DNA from: Thiohalophilus sp.
GTDB taxonomy: Bacteria; Pseudomonadota; Gammaproteobacteria; UBA6429; Thiohalophilaceae
Direction: 5' to 3'
NCBI RefSeq assembly: GCF_034521165.1
Contig: NZ_JAXHMV010000002.1
Span: forward strand, 1-64,000
Length of the DNA: 64,000 nucleotides
How positions within the stretch are numbered: position 1 is the first letter of the stretch; the number at the start of each line of letters is the position of its first letter. The notes under the pieces are model-generated. The model was given only the letters and a program-made list of their open reading frames with translations, had not been told where the DNA came from and made no database searches. The position numbers and the translations under genes were made by a program. Of the stretch, positions 34,493 through 43,648 are shown piece after piece.

Positions 34493-35757
34493 CGCAGCCG
34501 CAACTCCGCCCGCCAGTCATTGGGCCGTTCGCCGAAGTCGGTATCGCGCCCGCCGTCGAGTAGCGAAAGCCGCCCGCGCAATTCCAGATTGGTGATGCCG
34601 GAGTAGCTAACCTCGGGGATCAGGGTATAGCTGCTGTCGTGCAGGTTGATGATCGTGGTGGCGCCGGCATTCCAGTACAGGGCCTCGAAGGGCTCTTTTT
34701 GTGACACCTTTATATATAAGTAATCGCGCATCGGCTGGGGTGTGCCGTAGCCTGCCTGGCGCGCGGCCAGCGCGGTGGGTCGCAGGGCGGGCGTGGTCGG
34801 CGTCGCGCGTGCCAGATCATAAAAGCGCTGCATCTCGTCCCGGGTGTAACCGGCGCCGTTGTGGTAGACCTCGGTGATCCAGGTGGTCTCGGCCGCGGTG
34901 AGATAGCGCAGGCCGAGCAGCCAGTCAAAGGCTTCGGTCTCGCGCGTCACCAGGGTGTTGCCGGCATCAAGCACGGATTGGGTTCGCTCATCGAACCAGG
35001 CCAGTTCGCCGTGGATCTCGAAGTTGGTGGTAAGGTTGCGGGCGAAGTCGACTCCGAACGCATCGGCTCGACTGTCACCGCTGCGCAGCAGGATATCGAT
35101 GTCGGTATCGCGGTAGAGCAGGTACAGCCGCGCCGCGAGATTAGTGTCTTTCTCGCTGCCGAAGTCGTCATTGATGTCATCACTGACCGGGACGATCACC
35201 GGTGTGAACGAGACGGTCTGCAGCGGTCCGTCGAAACTGCGCACGTACTCGGCGGAGGCCAGCACAAAGCCTTCGCGCGACAGCTCCGGATCGGTGGCAT
35301 CCTTGGGCCGCTCGAGGAAGCCGACGGGATTGAAGGCGTAGCCCTTGCCCCAGCGCAGCGCGCGCTTGCCGGCCAGCAGCGTCCAGCGTTCGCCGGGATC
35401 AGCATCAACGTAGAGTTCGTAGAAGCGTGTGTTATGGCGGTTGCCGGTGTACTCGTCGAGGGTCTCGCCGTGCCACAGGGCGTTGAGGCTCGCGCTGTCC
35501 CAGCGGTACTTGCCGGTCAATTCCAGTACGCCGCGATAGCGTTGATAACTGTCCGGGGCGCCGTCGGGAAAACTCAGGGCGCTGAGCGCGGCATCTCTGT
35601 CGACCTCGATGTGCTCGGCACTGCCCTGCAGGTAGCCGCCGAACTCGTACGCTTTTTTCCCGTACTGACTGAGATCGAAACTGAACTCGTCGGCGGCCGA
35701 TACGTTCATGGCCGGCATCGCCGCGATCCAGAACGCCAACCACGCCCCTCTCAGCAT
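34480..35757 (-). CDS. Outer-membrane beta-barrel protein of the LolDE-like operon
   Basis: The 425-residue protein has a signal peptide (about 1-22) and a beta-rich body with repeated amphipathic strands, ending in the outer-membrane signature LRLRYFF. It is rich in aromatic girdle residues, for example GGYLQGSAEH and KYRWDSASLNALWHG. It resembles alginate-export or DUF1302-like barrels, with no confident family. It is the last gene of a five-gene operon after the LolA-like protein (7-bp gap), suggesting it is the outer-membrane partner or cargo of that system. Confidence 0.75.
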   Translation of the reverse strand: MLRGAWLAFWIAAMPAMNVSAADEFSFDLSQYGKKAYEFGGYLQGSAEHIEVDRDAALSALSFPDGAPDSYQRYRGVLELTGKYRWDSASLNALWHGETLDEYTGNRHNTRFYELYVDADPGERWTLLAGKRALRWGKGYAFNPVGFLERPKDATDPELSREGFVLASAEYVRSFDGPLQTVSFTPVIVPVSDDINDDFGSEKDTNLAARLYLLYRDTDIDILLRSGDSRADAFGVDFARNLTTNFEIHGELAWFDERTQSVLDAGNTLVTRETEAFDWLLGLRYLTAAETTWITEVYHNGAGYTRDEMQRFYDLARATPTTPALRPTALAARQAGYGTPQPMRDYLYIKVSQKEPFEALYWNAGATTIINLHDSSYTLIPEVSYSGITNLELRGRLSLLDGGRDTDFGERPNDWRAELRLRYFF

Positions 35758-35764
35758 AAGCGCT

Positions 35765-36529
35765 TCATTGACGCAGCTCGCCCACCCGCGGCAGGTAATC
35801 GAGGGTGAACACCTCGTCGGCGAATTCGCGCGGGCGGATCCCGTCGAACAGCATCACCGATTGATAGCCTTTGTATAACGGGCTGTCGGTGATCAGTTTC
35901 GCCGGGCGCACGATGCCGTGGCCAAAGTCCTTGATGTCGTTGTAGTGCAGGGTCTTGATCAGCAGCCCGCTGGCGGCGTAGGCCTCGATGGTCAGCGGCA
36001 CGCGGGTCTGTTTGTCCACCCACATCTTCAGCCGGTCGTAGGCCACCGCCGGGCCGCGCGCCTTGAGCTCGAGAATGTACCGGCCGTCTTCCTCGCCGGC
36101 GGCGCTGGCAGTGTACTCATCGCTGAAGTCCAGACGCATGATGTCGGCGTTGTTGAAGACGCCACCCACCACCGATTGCAGACTGGTGATGCGGATCGGC
36201 TTGCCCACGTTGGGAATGTACAGCCACAGGTTATCGCCCAGGCGCAGGGTACTGCGGCCCTTCTCGCTGGGCGGATCGAGAAACAGCGCGACCATCTTGT
36301 CCGTGCCCTTTTTCACCGTGTAGAGCACAAACTCCTTGCGCTTGCCGTCGGGCTCGATGTTGATCAGCTTGCGGTACATCTCGTAGGACGCCGGCGCCAT
36401 GCGTTCATCGACTTCCTTGAGGATGGCGGTAGCGTCGAAGGCCAGCGCCGGTGCAATGCCGCCCAGTAATATAAATAGCATCGCTACGAGGATAACCGGC
36501 CTGTTACATTCTTTACGCACTGTCGTCAT
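35765..36529 (-). CDS. LolA-like outer-membrane lipoprotein-sorting protein
   Basis: The 254-residue protein has a signal peptide (about 1-30) and an unclosed beta-barrel pattern typical of the LolA/LolB-like sorting family. Segments include KGRSTLRLGDNLWLYIPNVG and the C-terminal VMLFDGIRPREFADEVFTLDYL. Such proteins carry lipid or lipoprotein cargo through the periplasm. It overlaps the NifX-domain gene by 4 bp and precedes the barrel gene. It is distinct from housekeeping LolA by size and context. Confidence 0.82.
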   Translation of the reverse strand: MTTVRKECNRPVILVAMLFILLGGIAPALAFDATAILKEVDERMAPASYEMYRKLINIEPDGKRKEFVLYTVKKGTDKMVALFLDPPSEKGRSTLRLGDNLWLYIPNVGKPIRITSLQSVVGGVFNNADIMRLDFSDEYTASAAGEEDGRYILELKARGPAVAYDRLKMWVDKQTRVPLTIEAYAASGLLIKTLHYNDIKDFGHGIVRPAKLITDSPLYKGYQSVMLFDGIRPREFADEVFTLDYLPRVGELRQ

Positions 36530-36915
36530 TGCCCGACCTCTTTCACCGCCTCATTGGCGGGCCCCCTGGCCACGACGGTGTTGATGTTCTGTTCGGCCAG
36601 TGCCGGGGACAGCTTGGCGCCGAAGTCACCGGCAATCAGCATGTCGATTTTTTTCTCACCCAGCCAGGTAGCCAGGGCCGGACCGGCGCTACCGGGGTTA
36701 GCGGCAACCGGGTTCGGATGCGATTCCAGCAAGGTTCCATGCGTATCGAAGATCAATATGTAAGGCGCCCGTGCGGCCACCGCACTCACGGTGGCGTTGG
36801 CGTCAGCCCCGTCGGCGGCCACGGCAATCCGCGCCTCACCGGCCCCGGCAAGGACGGTTGTTGCAGCCAACAACGTGGCCAGCAGCCAGGGGGTCAGTCG
36901 TTTAATCAGGTGCAT
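36526..36915 (-). CDS. Exported NifX/NifB-C-terminal-domain protein (PF02579-like)
   Basis: The 129-residue protein has a signal peptide (residues 1-28). One dinitrogenase iron-molybdenum-cofactor-binding-like domain follows: ARIAVAADG at its start, YILIFDTHG, then GPALATWLGEKKIDMLIAGDFG and NTVVARGPANEAV. Family members are normally cytosolic, in NifX, NifY and NifB, so export is unusual. It lies between the FtsX-like permease and the LolA-like gene. It may bind metal or a ligand in the periplasm; this is inference. Confidence 0.82.
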   Translation of the reverse strand: MHLIKRLTPWLLATLLAATTVLAGAGEARIAVAADGADANATVSAVAARAPYILIFDTHGTLLESHPNPVAANPGSAGPALATWLGEKKIDMLIAGDFGAKLSPALAEQNINTVVARGPANEAVKEVGQ

Positions 36916-36925
36916 GTTATTTCTC

Positions 36926-38167
36926 CTATACGTGACGCAGCGCCGTAATGGGATCCATGCGCGCCGCTTTCCAGGCCGGTTGCAGGCTGGCGATCACCGC
37001 CACCAGGATCACGATGGCGCCGATCCACAACACCTCGCTCAACGCGATCGCCGGTGCCAGTTCGATTACCTGGCGACCGAAATTGAAACTCACCGGCCGC
37101 AGGTTGAGCGCCCAGACCAGCAACAGGCTCAACACAGTACCGATCACCGTGCCCACCAGCCCGAGCAGCAGGCCCTCGGCGACGAACAGGCCGAGGATAC
37201 GCCGCGGCGGCGTGCCAATGGCGGCGATGGTGCCGATCTCGCGGATGCGCTCGTAGACCGCCATGATCATCACGTTCATGATGGCGATGAGCACGATGCC
37301 CACCAGCATGATGCGAATGAACAGATCCAGCAGATCGATCATGCGCGCGATATTGGCGAACGGTGAGAGCTGATCCCAGCTGTGCACGTCCAGCATCGCC
37401 TCGCCTTTGGGATTTTTAATCTCAGCCAGGGCCTTGCGCAGTTGGGCCGCGACCTGATCGACCTTGTCGATGTCCTTCAGACGCACGGCGATCTCGTTGA
37501 CTTCATTATCGGTAATGCGCAGCAGCGTGCGCGCATCGTCCATGTGCAGATAACCGTCGCGCCCGCCGGGGCCGGTGACCGCCTCGAGTATACCCTGCAC
37601 CTCGAAGGTCTGGCCGTTGACCGAGCCGTCGACGTTGGTCGCCACCAGTACCACGGTGTCACCCGGTTTGATCTTCATGCCCTTCGCCAGCAATTCCGGG
37701 ATCAGCAGCTTGCCCGGCTCGATCAGTCCGTTGGCCAGCGTGCCGTCCACCAGCCGTTCGGCCAGCGCCGGCATGGCGGCGGCCTCGCGCTGCGGTACGA
37801 TGCCGTTGAGGCGAATGCTAGTGGTCTCGGTGAAGTTGCTGAACATGGCGCCGAACTTGAGCCGCGGCGAGATCGCCTCGACCTCGGGCAGGTCCAGCGC
37901 CTGTTCGATCTTCGCCAGCGCGGCGGGCTTGATGTTGAGATTCAGCGGCAGGTTCTCGATGGAGGCGACATAGCCCTTGCGGTGCACCTGCAGGTGGCCG
38001 AGCATCGAGTCGGTAATCTGCCCCACCATGATGTTCTTGAACGAGCCGGACACCGCGACGAACGACAGCACCGCAACAATGCCCAGGATGATCAACCCCG
38101 AGGTCAGCAGCGTGCGCCGCCAGTAACGGGCCAGGTTGCGCGCAGCGAGTTTGAAGATGCGGATCAT
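36926..38167 (-). CDS. LolE/MacB-type ABC transporter permease (FtsX family)
   Basis: The 413-residue protein has one N-terminal transmembrane segment (about 20-42), a large periplasmic domain (about 45-270) and three C-terminal segments with the FtsX signature GTIAAIGTPPRRILGLFVAEGLLLGLVG. This is the mechanotransmission-type layout of LolCE and MacB. The start overlaps the ATPase stop by 4 bp. The pair probably moves lipid or lipoprotein cargo from the inner membrane to the LolA-like partner. Confidence 0.88.
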   Translation of the reverse strand: MIRIFKLAARNLARYWRRTLLTSGLIILGIVAVLSFVAVSGSFKNIMVGQITDSMLGHLQVHRKGYVASIENLPLNLNIKPAALAKIEQALDLPEVEAISPRLKFGAMFSNFTETTSIRLNGIVPQREAAAMPALAERLVDGTLANGLIEPGKLLIPELLAKGMKIKPGDTVVLVATNVDGSVNGQTFEVQGILEAVTGPGGRDGYLHMDDARTLLRITDNEVNEIAVRLKDIDKVDQVAAQLRKALAEIKNPKGEAMLDVHSWDQLSPFANIARMIDLLDLFIRIMLVGIVLIAIMNVMIMAVYERIREIGTIAAIGTPPRRILGLFVAEGLLLGLVGTVIGTVLSLLLVWALNLRPVSFNFGRQVIELAPAIALSEVLWIGAIVILVAVIASLQPAWKAARMDPITALRHV

Positions 38168-38856
38168 TGCGCACCTCCCGGATGATCACTCAGATGGCCG
38201 TCTTCCAGGGTGAAGGTGATCTCGGCGGCGTCCATGATCTTGGGATCGTGGGTGGAGAAGATGAACGTGGTGCCGAACTCGTCGCGCATTTTTTTCATCA
38301 GATCGATGATACGAAAGGCGGTATCGTGATCGAGATTGGCGGTAGGCTCGTCGGCCAGCACCAGTTTGGGATTGGTGGCCAGCGCGCGCGCCACAGCGAC
38401 GCGCTGTTTCTGTCCCCCGGAAAGCTGATCGGGGCGTTTGTTCGCCTGGTCGGCCATGCCCACCGCCTCGAGCAGTTCGTTAACCCGCGCCGCGCGTTTG
38501 TCCGCCGGCCAGTCCTGCACCATCAGCAACGGGTATTCGATGTTCTCGCAGGCCGAGAGCACCGGGATCAGATTAAAATCCTGAAAGATAAAACCAAGAT
38601 TCGCACCGCGAAATGCCGCCGCGGCGCTGCGATCCAGTTGCGCGATATCGGTATCGAGCACCTTGAGCGTGCCCCTGGTCGGATGATCCAGACCGCCGAT
38701 CATGTTCAGCAAGGTGCTCTTGCCGCTGCCGGAGGGCCCGACGAAGGCAACGAAAGCCCCCGCCTCGATGGTAAAGTCGACCCCGCACACCGCCGGGACA
38801 TCGACATCTCCCGCGCGATAGGTTTTGACCAGTCCGCTGGCCGCAATCAGGCTCAT
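38164..38856 (-). CDS. LolD/MacB-type ABC transporter ATPase
   Basis: The 230-residue ATPase has Walker A GPSGSGKST near 38-46, signature LSGGQKQR near 143-150 and Walker B LVLADEPTANLD near 163-174. This matches LolD/MacB/FtsE subfamily ATPases. The ATG at 38856 is used; an upstream extension lacks similarity. It is the first gene of the five-gene envelope operon and overlaps the permease by 4 bp. Confidence 0.9.
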   Translation of the reverse strand: MSLIAASGLVKTYRAGDVDVPAVCGVDFTIEAGAFVAFVGPSGSGKSTLLNMIGGLDHPTRGTLKVLDTDIAQLDRSAAAAFRGANLGFIFQDFNLIPVLSACENIEYPLLMVQDWPADKRAARVNELLEAVGMADQANKRPDQLSGGQKQRVAVARALATNPKLVLADEPTANLDHDTAFRIIDLMKKMRDEFGTTFIFSTHDPKIMDAAEITFTLEDGHLSDHPGGAQ

Positions 38857-38972
38857 AAGTCGGGTACCTTCCCTGCGTGACCGTTCGTCACGATCAGAGC
38901 ATATACCCGGCACGCCGGAATGCAAGGCCCGCCGGGTGGCTAAATAACTGTCCCTAAAAGGTGCACAGAGGC

Positions 38973-39054
38973 GTAGGTCAGGTTGCGCACAGCGCTACCT
39001 GACACGCTTCGTATCGGCAGGGGTGTCACGCAGGCTGACGCCAGCGTGACCTAC
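38973..39054. repeat. REP/BIME-like composite inverted repeat
   Basis: Outer arms GTAGGTCA (38973-38980) and TGACCTAC (39047-39054) enclose two hairpins, TCAGGT/ACCTGA and GTCACGC/GCGTGAC. The organisation (GTAGG...CCTAC with two inner stems) mirrors the 82-bp units at 28598-28980, but the inner sequences differ. Confidence 0.75.
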
Positions 39055-39124
39055 CGGATTAGCCAGAGTATAAGGTGTGCGCGAATTTTGAACAGCTATT
39101 TAGCACACAGCGGGATCATTCGCT

Positions 39125-40036
39125 TCAGTTGACGGCGATCGTCATTTTCATCGAATGCGATTCACCAGCCTTGAGGGTATAGGCGTTGTCCAGGGCATTG
39201 GCGGCCTCGACGCAGACCATGTGGTCGTATTGATCGTCGGGCATGTCGGCGAAACTTTTCGCGCCTTCGGGGCCCGGATTCCAGACCACGGTGCTCGCGC
39301 TGTTAATTTTTTCCATCACGATCCGCCGCCCGTGGCCCTCGTCGTCGATGACCACGTCGTTGTTATGATCGACAAAAATGCATTCCATCGGCAGGGTCAG
39401 CGGCAAGGGCCCTTCCTGGGTGAAGCGCTGGCCGTCCCGGCCCTTGTCGATATACGCGGTGTTGTCCAGTCCCTCGATGGTCAGCCCGTCGGCCCGGGCG
39501 ACATTGAAGTAGGTATGAAACGCCTCGGACACCACCCAGTCACGTTCGCTGTGGTTCTCGCCGACCAGTTCCAGGGTCAGTTTTTCGCCCAGGGTCACGA
39601 TCAGTTTGAGCATGAATGGCAGCGGCCAGGCCTGGCGAATCGAGTCATTGGGTTCGAGCTGCAATACCAGTTCGGTGGCCTCGTTATCCACGCTGCGCAC
39701 GCCGGCCACATCCCACAGTTCATACCGGGCGACGCCGTGGCCTTTTTTGGCCGCATCGGTCGGATCCGCGCCCAGGGTGTCGGGATCATACGGGCCAAAC
39801 CACGGCCAGCAGATCGGCACACCGCCGCGCACCGGCTTGCTGCCATCATAGATCGCCGTCTCGCTCAGCCAGATCACCTCGTCGCCGTTGGCGGGCTGAT
39901 AACTGAGCAAGGTACCGCCATGGGTGGTGAGTGTGGCCGAGCCGTGACGATTGCTCAGCTCGATCATGATCAGTTGATCTTTTTGGCTGAAACGAACATC
40001 GGGATGGGCAAAGCGCTGGTTGAGTTCTTCGAGCAT
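39125..40036 (-). CDS. D-hexose-6-phosphate mutarotase (YeaD family)
   Basis: The 303-residue protein belongs to the aldose-1-epimerase superfamily, YeaD branch, which interconverts anomers of hexose 6-phosphates. Key segments are PVRGGVPICWPWFGP, HGVARYELW (catalytic His region), SEAFHTYFNVA and VWNPGPEGA with the C-terminal region VCVEAAN. A start at 40036 is plausible; a second Met occurs near residue 24. No metabolic partner gene is adjacent. Confidence 0.9.
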   Translation of the reverse strand: MLEELNQRFAHPDVRFSQKDQLIMIELSNRHGSATLTTHGGTLLSYQPANGDEVIWLSETAIYDGSKPVRGGVPICWPWFGPYDPDTLGADPTDAAKKGHGVARYELWDVAGVRSVDNEATELVLQLEPNDSIRQAWPLPFMLKLIVTLGEKLTLELVGENHSERDWVVSEAFHTYFNVARADGLTIEGLDNTAYIDKGRDGQRFTQEGPLPLTLPMECIFVDHNNDVVIDDEGHGRRIVMEKINSASTVVWNPGPEGAKSFADMPDDQYDHMVCVEAANALDNAYTLKAGESHSMKMTIAVN

Positions 40037-40177
40037 GGAATGGGCTCCTCGGGTTAACAGTTAAAAAATGGCGCGATTGAACGACGCCTGAACAGGTCTT
40101 GCGTGTACCCGATCACATCCGGGTACCGTGATAACAGCAAATAAGATCACGATAAATTTCAACAATCGCGCCAGAGG

Positions 40178-40224
40178 CGCTCCTGCAGATTCCATATAAA
40201 TGTGTAGGAGCGGCTGCGCCGCGA
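40178..40224. repeat. REP-like hairpin sequence
   Basis: CGCTCCT (40178-40184) and AGGAGCG (40206-40212) pair, and the word TGTAGGAGCGGC followed by TGCGCCGCGA contains a small hairpin GCGGC-TGC-GCCGC. This is the wording of REP elements common in pseudomonads and other gammaproteobacteria. It lies between the mutarotase and Hen1-like genes. Confidence 0.65.
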
Positions 40225-40227
40225 GAG

Positions 40228-40869
40228 TTAATCAAGGCGCGTAAACCAGGCTGTCTGGGTCGGTTGGCCGAATTCCGGATCGGCCTCGCCGATCCCGCCC
40301 AGGGTAACGCGATAGCCGTTGCGCCGGGCGACGCCCTGCGACCAGTGGCGGAACTTGTCGCGATCCCATTCAAATTCATGATCGGCTTCGCGAAATTCCC
40401 CGGGGCGTAAACCATACAGCGGATTGTATTCCCGATTGGGTGTGGTCATGTACACCACGGCCGGGCGCATCTGGCCAAACACCACCTGCTCGGCCGCCGA
40501 GAGCGCACCTGGCTTGAGATGTTCGATGGTCTCCACCATGGCGGCGGCATCATAACCCTCAAGGTTATGCTGCGATTCGGTATAGGAGCCGTTGATCAGA
40601 TCCAGCCGGGGTAAATCACCCTGCAGATGATCGGCCAGCAACTCTCTGGCCTGTCGCAGCGAGTGCGCGCAGGTCTCCAGCCCGACGATCTGCTCGAACT
40701 GTGGCTCGCCGGCCAGGCGATAAAGCAGGTGCCCCGAACCGCAGCCGAGATCCAGCACCCGGCGCGCGCCGCTGCCCTTGAGACGGCGCAGTACCTGATC
40801 CAGCCGGGTCTCGTGCAGCGGGGTCATGCGGCCCATCATCGACGGGGCCGTCAGTGCATCAATGTCCAT
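40228..40869 (-). CDS. Stand-alone Hen1-like small-RNA 3'-terminal 2'-O-methyltransferase
   Basis: The 213-residue protein matches the catalytic domain of bacterial Hen1, which 2'-O-methylates RNA 3' ends. The SAM motif VLDLGCGSGHLL is at about 38-49. The Mg-binding set is visible as ETIEH and, later, the His of DHEFEW. The signature TTPNREYN and the C-terminal DPEFGQPTQTAWF are also Hen1-like. The Hen1 N-terminal ligase-activating domain is absent, and no Pnkp gene is near. It differs from ordinary methyltransferases by the TPNREYN...DHEFEW signature. Start ATG 40869. Confidence 0.82.
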   Translation of the reverse strand: MDIDALTAPSMMGRMTPLHETRLDQVLRRLKGSGARRVLDLGCGSGHLLYRLAGEPQFEQIVGLETCAHSLRQARELLADHLQGDLPRLDLINGSYTESQHNLEGYDAAAMVETIEHLKPGALSAAEQVVFGQMRPAVVYMTTPNREYNPLYGLRPGEFREADHEFEWDRDKFRHWSQGVARRNGYRVTLGGIGEADPEFGQPTQTAWFTRLD

Positions 40870-40917
40870 CAATACGCGATCTCAAGGTTGAATATAAATC
40901 GTAATGGTACATGCCGG

Positions 40918-42981
40918 TTACGCTGCGGCGATAAACGGGCTGGCTTCACCGACGTGCGTCAACGTCAGCCGGTGCATGGCGCGGGTGCAGGCGATATACA
41001 GCAGGCTTCGATCCATCTCGGCGGCATAGTTGTCGGTATCGGCCTGGGGCACGATCACCCGGTCGAACTCCAGCCCCTTGGCCAGGGACGCCGGACAGAT
41101 TACCACGCCCTGGGAAAAATGGCTGCTTTGCAGGTTCAACCGGTACACGTTGGGCAGTTCATCCTGTACCGCCTTGTATAACCGATCGGCCTGCTGCTGG
41201 GTCTTGCAGATGATCCCCAGGGTATGATGTTCGGAGGCATCGAATTCCTGCATCAGGGCGCGGATCTGTTCCAGCTCTTTCTTGCGACTGGCAAAACCGA
41301 GTACCTGCGGCGCCTCGCCATGGCGCTCGATCGGTTCGATCGCCGCGTTGGGAGCGATACGCTGTACGAACTGGATAATTTCGTAAGTCGAGCGATAGCT
41401 CTTGTTCAGACTGGCGCAAAAGGCATGGGTGAAGACCTCGCGGATCCCCTCGGCCGTGGTGGAGCTGAACGGATTTACCGACTGGCTGGCGTCGCCGAGG
41501 ATGGTTTTCTTGCACGGAAACAGGCGTGACAGTACCGCGTACTGCACCGGCGTGTAATCCTGCATCTCATCCACCAGCAGGTGTTTAACGTTGCGGTAAT
41601 TCTTGCGGATCCCCTCCAGGCGCATCTTCATATAGATCAGCGGAAACACGTCCGAGTATTCCAGGCGCGCGTTCTTTGCCGGCTGAAACAGATCCGGCTC
41701 GCCCAGCCAGGTGAAAAAGTCCTTGTAGGCATTGCGTAACGTGGTGGTCTGCATCATGCCTTTGAGGGACTCTTTGAGCTCGCGCCGCTCCCGGGTGCTC
41801 AGGGTGTAGTTGTAGTAAATCCCCACCTTGCTCTCGACATCCCGGGCAATGCGGTTAATGCGCTCGGCCACCGGCGAGGCGCGATGTTTTTCATAAGACT
41901 CCTCGAGAAACCAGACCGGCACCGGCTTGGTGTTGATGCGCAGTTCGTGCGGTGTGAAGCGATTATCTTCCAGGTGGGCGATATATTTATCCAGCTGTTT
42001 GAGAAAATCGAGCGAGGCCTTGGCACGAATGCGCTGCGGCAGTGCCGGATCATCGTTTTTCAGCAGCCGGGCGTTTTGTTCATGAAAGCTTTCGAATTTG
42101 TACTGGTGTTCGAGCAGTTCCGCCGCCAGGGTCTCGATCTCGGTTTCGGCCACCTGCTCCTCGCCCAGCTCGGGCAGCACGTTGGAGATGTAATCGGCAA
42201 ACACCCGATTGGGCGAGATGATCAGAATATCCTCGGAACTTAACGACTCCTTGAAGCGGTACAGCAGATAGGCGATACGATGCAGGGCGATGGACGTCTT
42301 GCCCGAGCCGGCCACCCCCTGGATGATCAGCACCGAGGAGTGTTCGTTGCGAATGATGGCGTTCTGATCCCGCTGGATGGTGGCGACGATGTTCTTCATC
42401 CGATCGTCGGCGGCCTGGCCCAGCGCCTCCTGCAGCACGTCATCGACGATATTCAGCTCGGTATCGAGCATGAATTCCATTTTACCGTGGCGGATCCGGT
42501 ACTGGCGCTTGAGGGCGATCTCGCCGGCAACCTCGCCTTCGGGGGCTGCGTAACGGGCTTCACCCAGTTCATAGTCGTAAAACAGGCTGGCGATGGGCGC
42601 GCGCCAGTCGAACACCCGGTTACGTTTGAGCTCCTCATCAAAAAAGGAATGCATGCCGATATAGATCGGCAACGGGTTGTCTCCGCCCTGCTCGATAAAA
42701 TCGATGCGGCCGAAATAGGGCGAGGCGAGCAGCTTCTGGATACGCTTTTTCTTATCCAGCGCCGCCTCTCCGGTGAACATCGCCTGGGCGATGGATTCGC
42801 GGTTGGCGATCTTCTCCACGTGATCCATCTCGGCGCGATGCTCCCAGGAATAGTCCTTCTGGGTCTGGATCTCCTCGGCATAGCGTTGCACCCGGGCATC
42901 GATATCGGCCAGGGCGCGGTGCAGGCGGGTTTTTACTTCTTCAAGATGGGCCTGTTCGTCGGCTTCGGTCTGAATCATCAT
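40918..42981 (-). CDS. HelD-type superfamily 1 helicase/ATPase
   Basis: The 687-residue protein begins with a long coiled-coil region (about 1-75). Walker A is GVAGSGKTS, motif II LLVDEMQDYTP, motif III GDASQSVNPF, motif V LAKGLEFDRVIV and motif VI LLYIACTRAMHRLTL. This layout fits HelD/UvrD-like ATPases that remodel or recycle RNA polymerase. The N-terminal helical hairpin favours HelD over repair helicases. ATG 42981 is preferred to an upstream GTG. It lies between the Hen1-like and macrodomain genes on the same strand. Confidence 0.85.
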   Translation of the reverse strand: MMIQTEADEQAHLEEVKTRLHRALADIDARVQRYAEEIQTQKDYSWEHRAEMDHVEKIANRESIAQAMFTGEAALDKKKRIQKLLASPYFGRIDFIEQGGDNPLPIYIGMHSFFDEELKRNRVFDWRAPIASLFYDYELGEARYAAPEGEVAGEIALKRQYRIRHGKMEFMLDTELNIVDDVLQEALGQAADDRMKNIVATIQRDQNAIIRNEHSSVLIIQGVAGSGKTSIALHRIAYLLYRFKESLSSEDILIISPNRVFADYISNVLPELGEEQVAETEIETLAAELLEHQYKFESFHEQNARLLKNDDPALPQRIRAKASLDFLKQLDKYIAHLEDNRFTPHELRINTKPVPVWFLEESYEKHRASPVAERINRIARDVESKVGIYYNYTLSTRERRELKESLKGMMQTTTLRNAYKDFFTWLGEPDLFQPAKNARLEYSDVFPLIYMKMRLEGIRKNYRNVKHLLVDEMQDYTPVQYAVLSRLFPCKKTILGDASQSVNPFSSTTAEGIREVFTHAFCASLNKSYRSTYEIIQFVQRIAPNAAIEPIERHGEAPQVLGFASRKKELEQIRALMQEFDASEHHTLGIICKTQQQADRLYKAVQDELPNVYRLNLQSSHFSQGVVICPASLAKGLEFDRVIVPQADTDNYAAEMDRSLLYIACTRAMHRLTLTHVGEASPFIAAA

Positions 42982-43108
42982 CACGTCTGTCAAATACACT
43001 ACAACTTTCTTGCCCGGTTACCGAAGCAACCGGTCAAACTCATAATACGCCTGCGGTAATCGGCGGGCGAATGCCGCCGGATTCATCCACCCGGGACAGG
43101 GGCGCGGC

Positions 43109-43648
43109 TCACGCCCCGGGCAGGGAGGCCAGTGCCTGCTCGTGCACCTGCAGACTGTGCGGCTCGTGCAACACGAAACGGATGTGCTGCACGGCGCTCA
43201 GCTGCGGCAGTTGCCCGGCGACGGTGGTTAACGCCACCCGGGTCGCCGCCTCCAGCGGATAACCGAACGCCCCGGTGGAGATAGCCGGAAACGCCACGGA
43301 GGCGATACCGTGTTCCTCGGCCAGGGCCAGGGCGTTACGGTAACAGGCCGCCAGCAATTCCTCGGCCGGCTCGTCCATCCCGTACACCGGGCCCAGGCAA
43401 TGGATCACATAGCGGTTGGGCAGATTATGGGCCCCGGTGATCACCGCCTGCCCCGGGCGAATCGGCGCCAGCGGCCGGCCCTCGTCTTCCAGCCCCGGCC
43501 CCGCGGCCCGGTGCAGCGCCCCGGCCACGCCGCCGCCGATGCGCAGCTCGGCATTGGCCGCGTTGATCACCGCGTCCATATCCGACTGGCTGGCAATATC
43601 GCCCTGAATACATTCAAGGCGCACGCCGTGTAGAACCCGTTCGCTCAT
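43109..43648 (-). CDS. Macrodomain protein (ADP-ribose binding or O-acetyl-ADP-ribose deacetylase)
   Basis: The 179-residue protein is a single macrodomain. It has QGDIASQSDMDAVINAANAELRIGGGVAGALHRAAG at its N-terminal third, a VIHCLGP strand and the phosphate-loop AFPAISTGAFGYP. These are the hallmarks of MacroD/YmdB-like enzymes that remove ADP-ribose or deacetylate O-acetyl-ADP-ribose. ATG 43648 (MSERV) is used. Its substrate is unknown; it follows the helicase gene in reverse order on the same strand but is not overlapping. Confidence 0.9.
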   Translation of the reverse strand: MSERVLHGVRLECIQGDIASQSDMDAVINAANAELRIGGGVAGALHRAAGPGLEDEGRPLAPIRPGQAVITGAHNLPNRYVIHCLGPVYGMDEPAEELLAACYRNALALAEEHGIASVAFPAISTGAFGYPLEAATRVALTTVAGQLPQLSAVQHIRFVLHEPHSLQVHEQALASLPGA

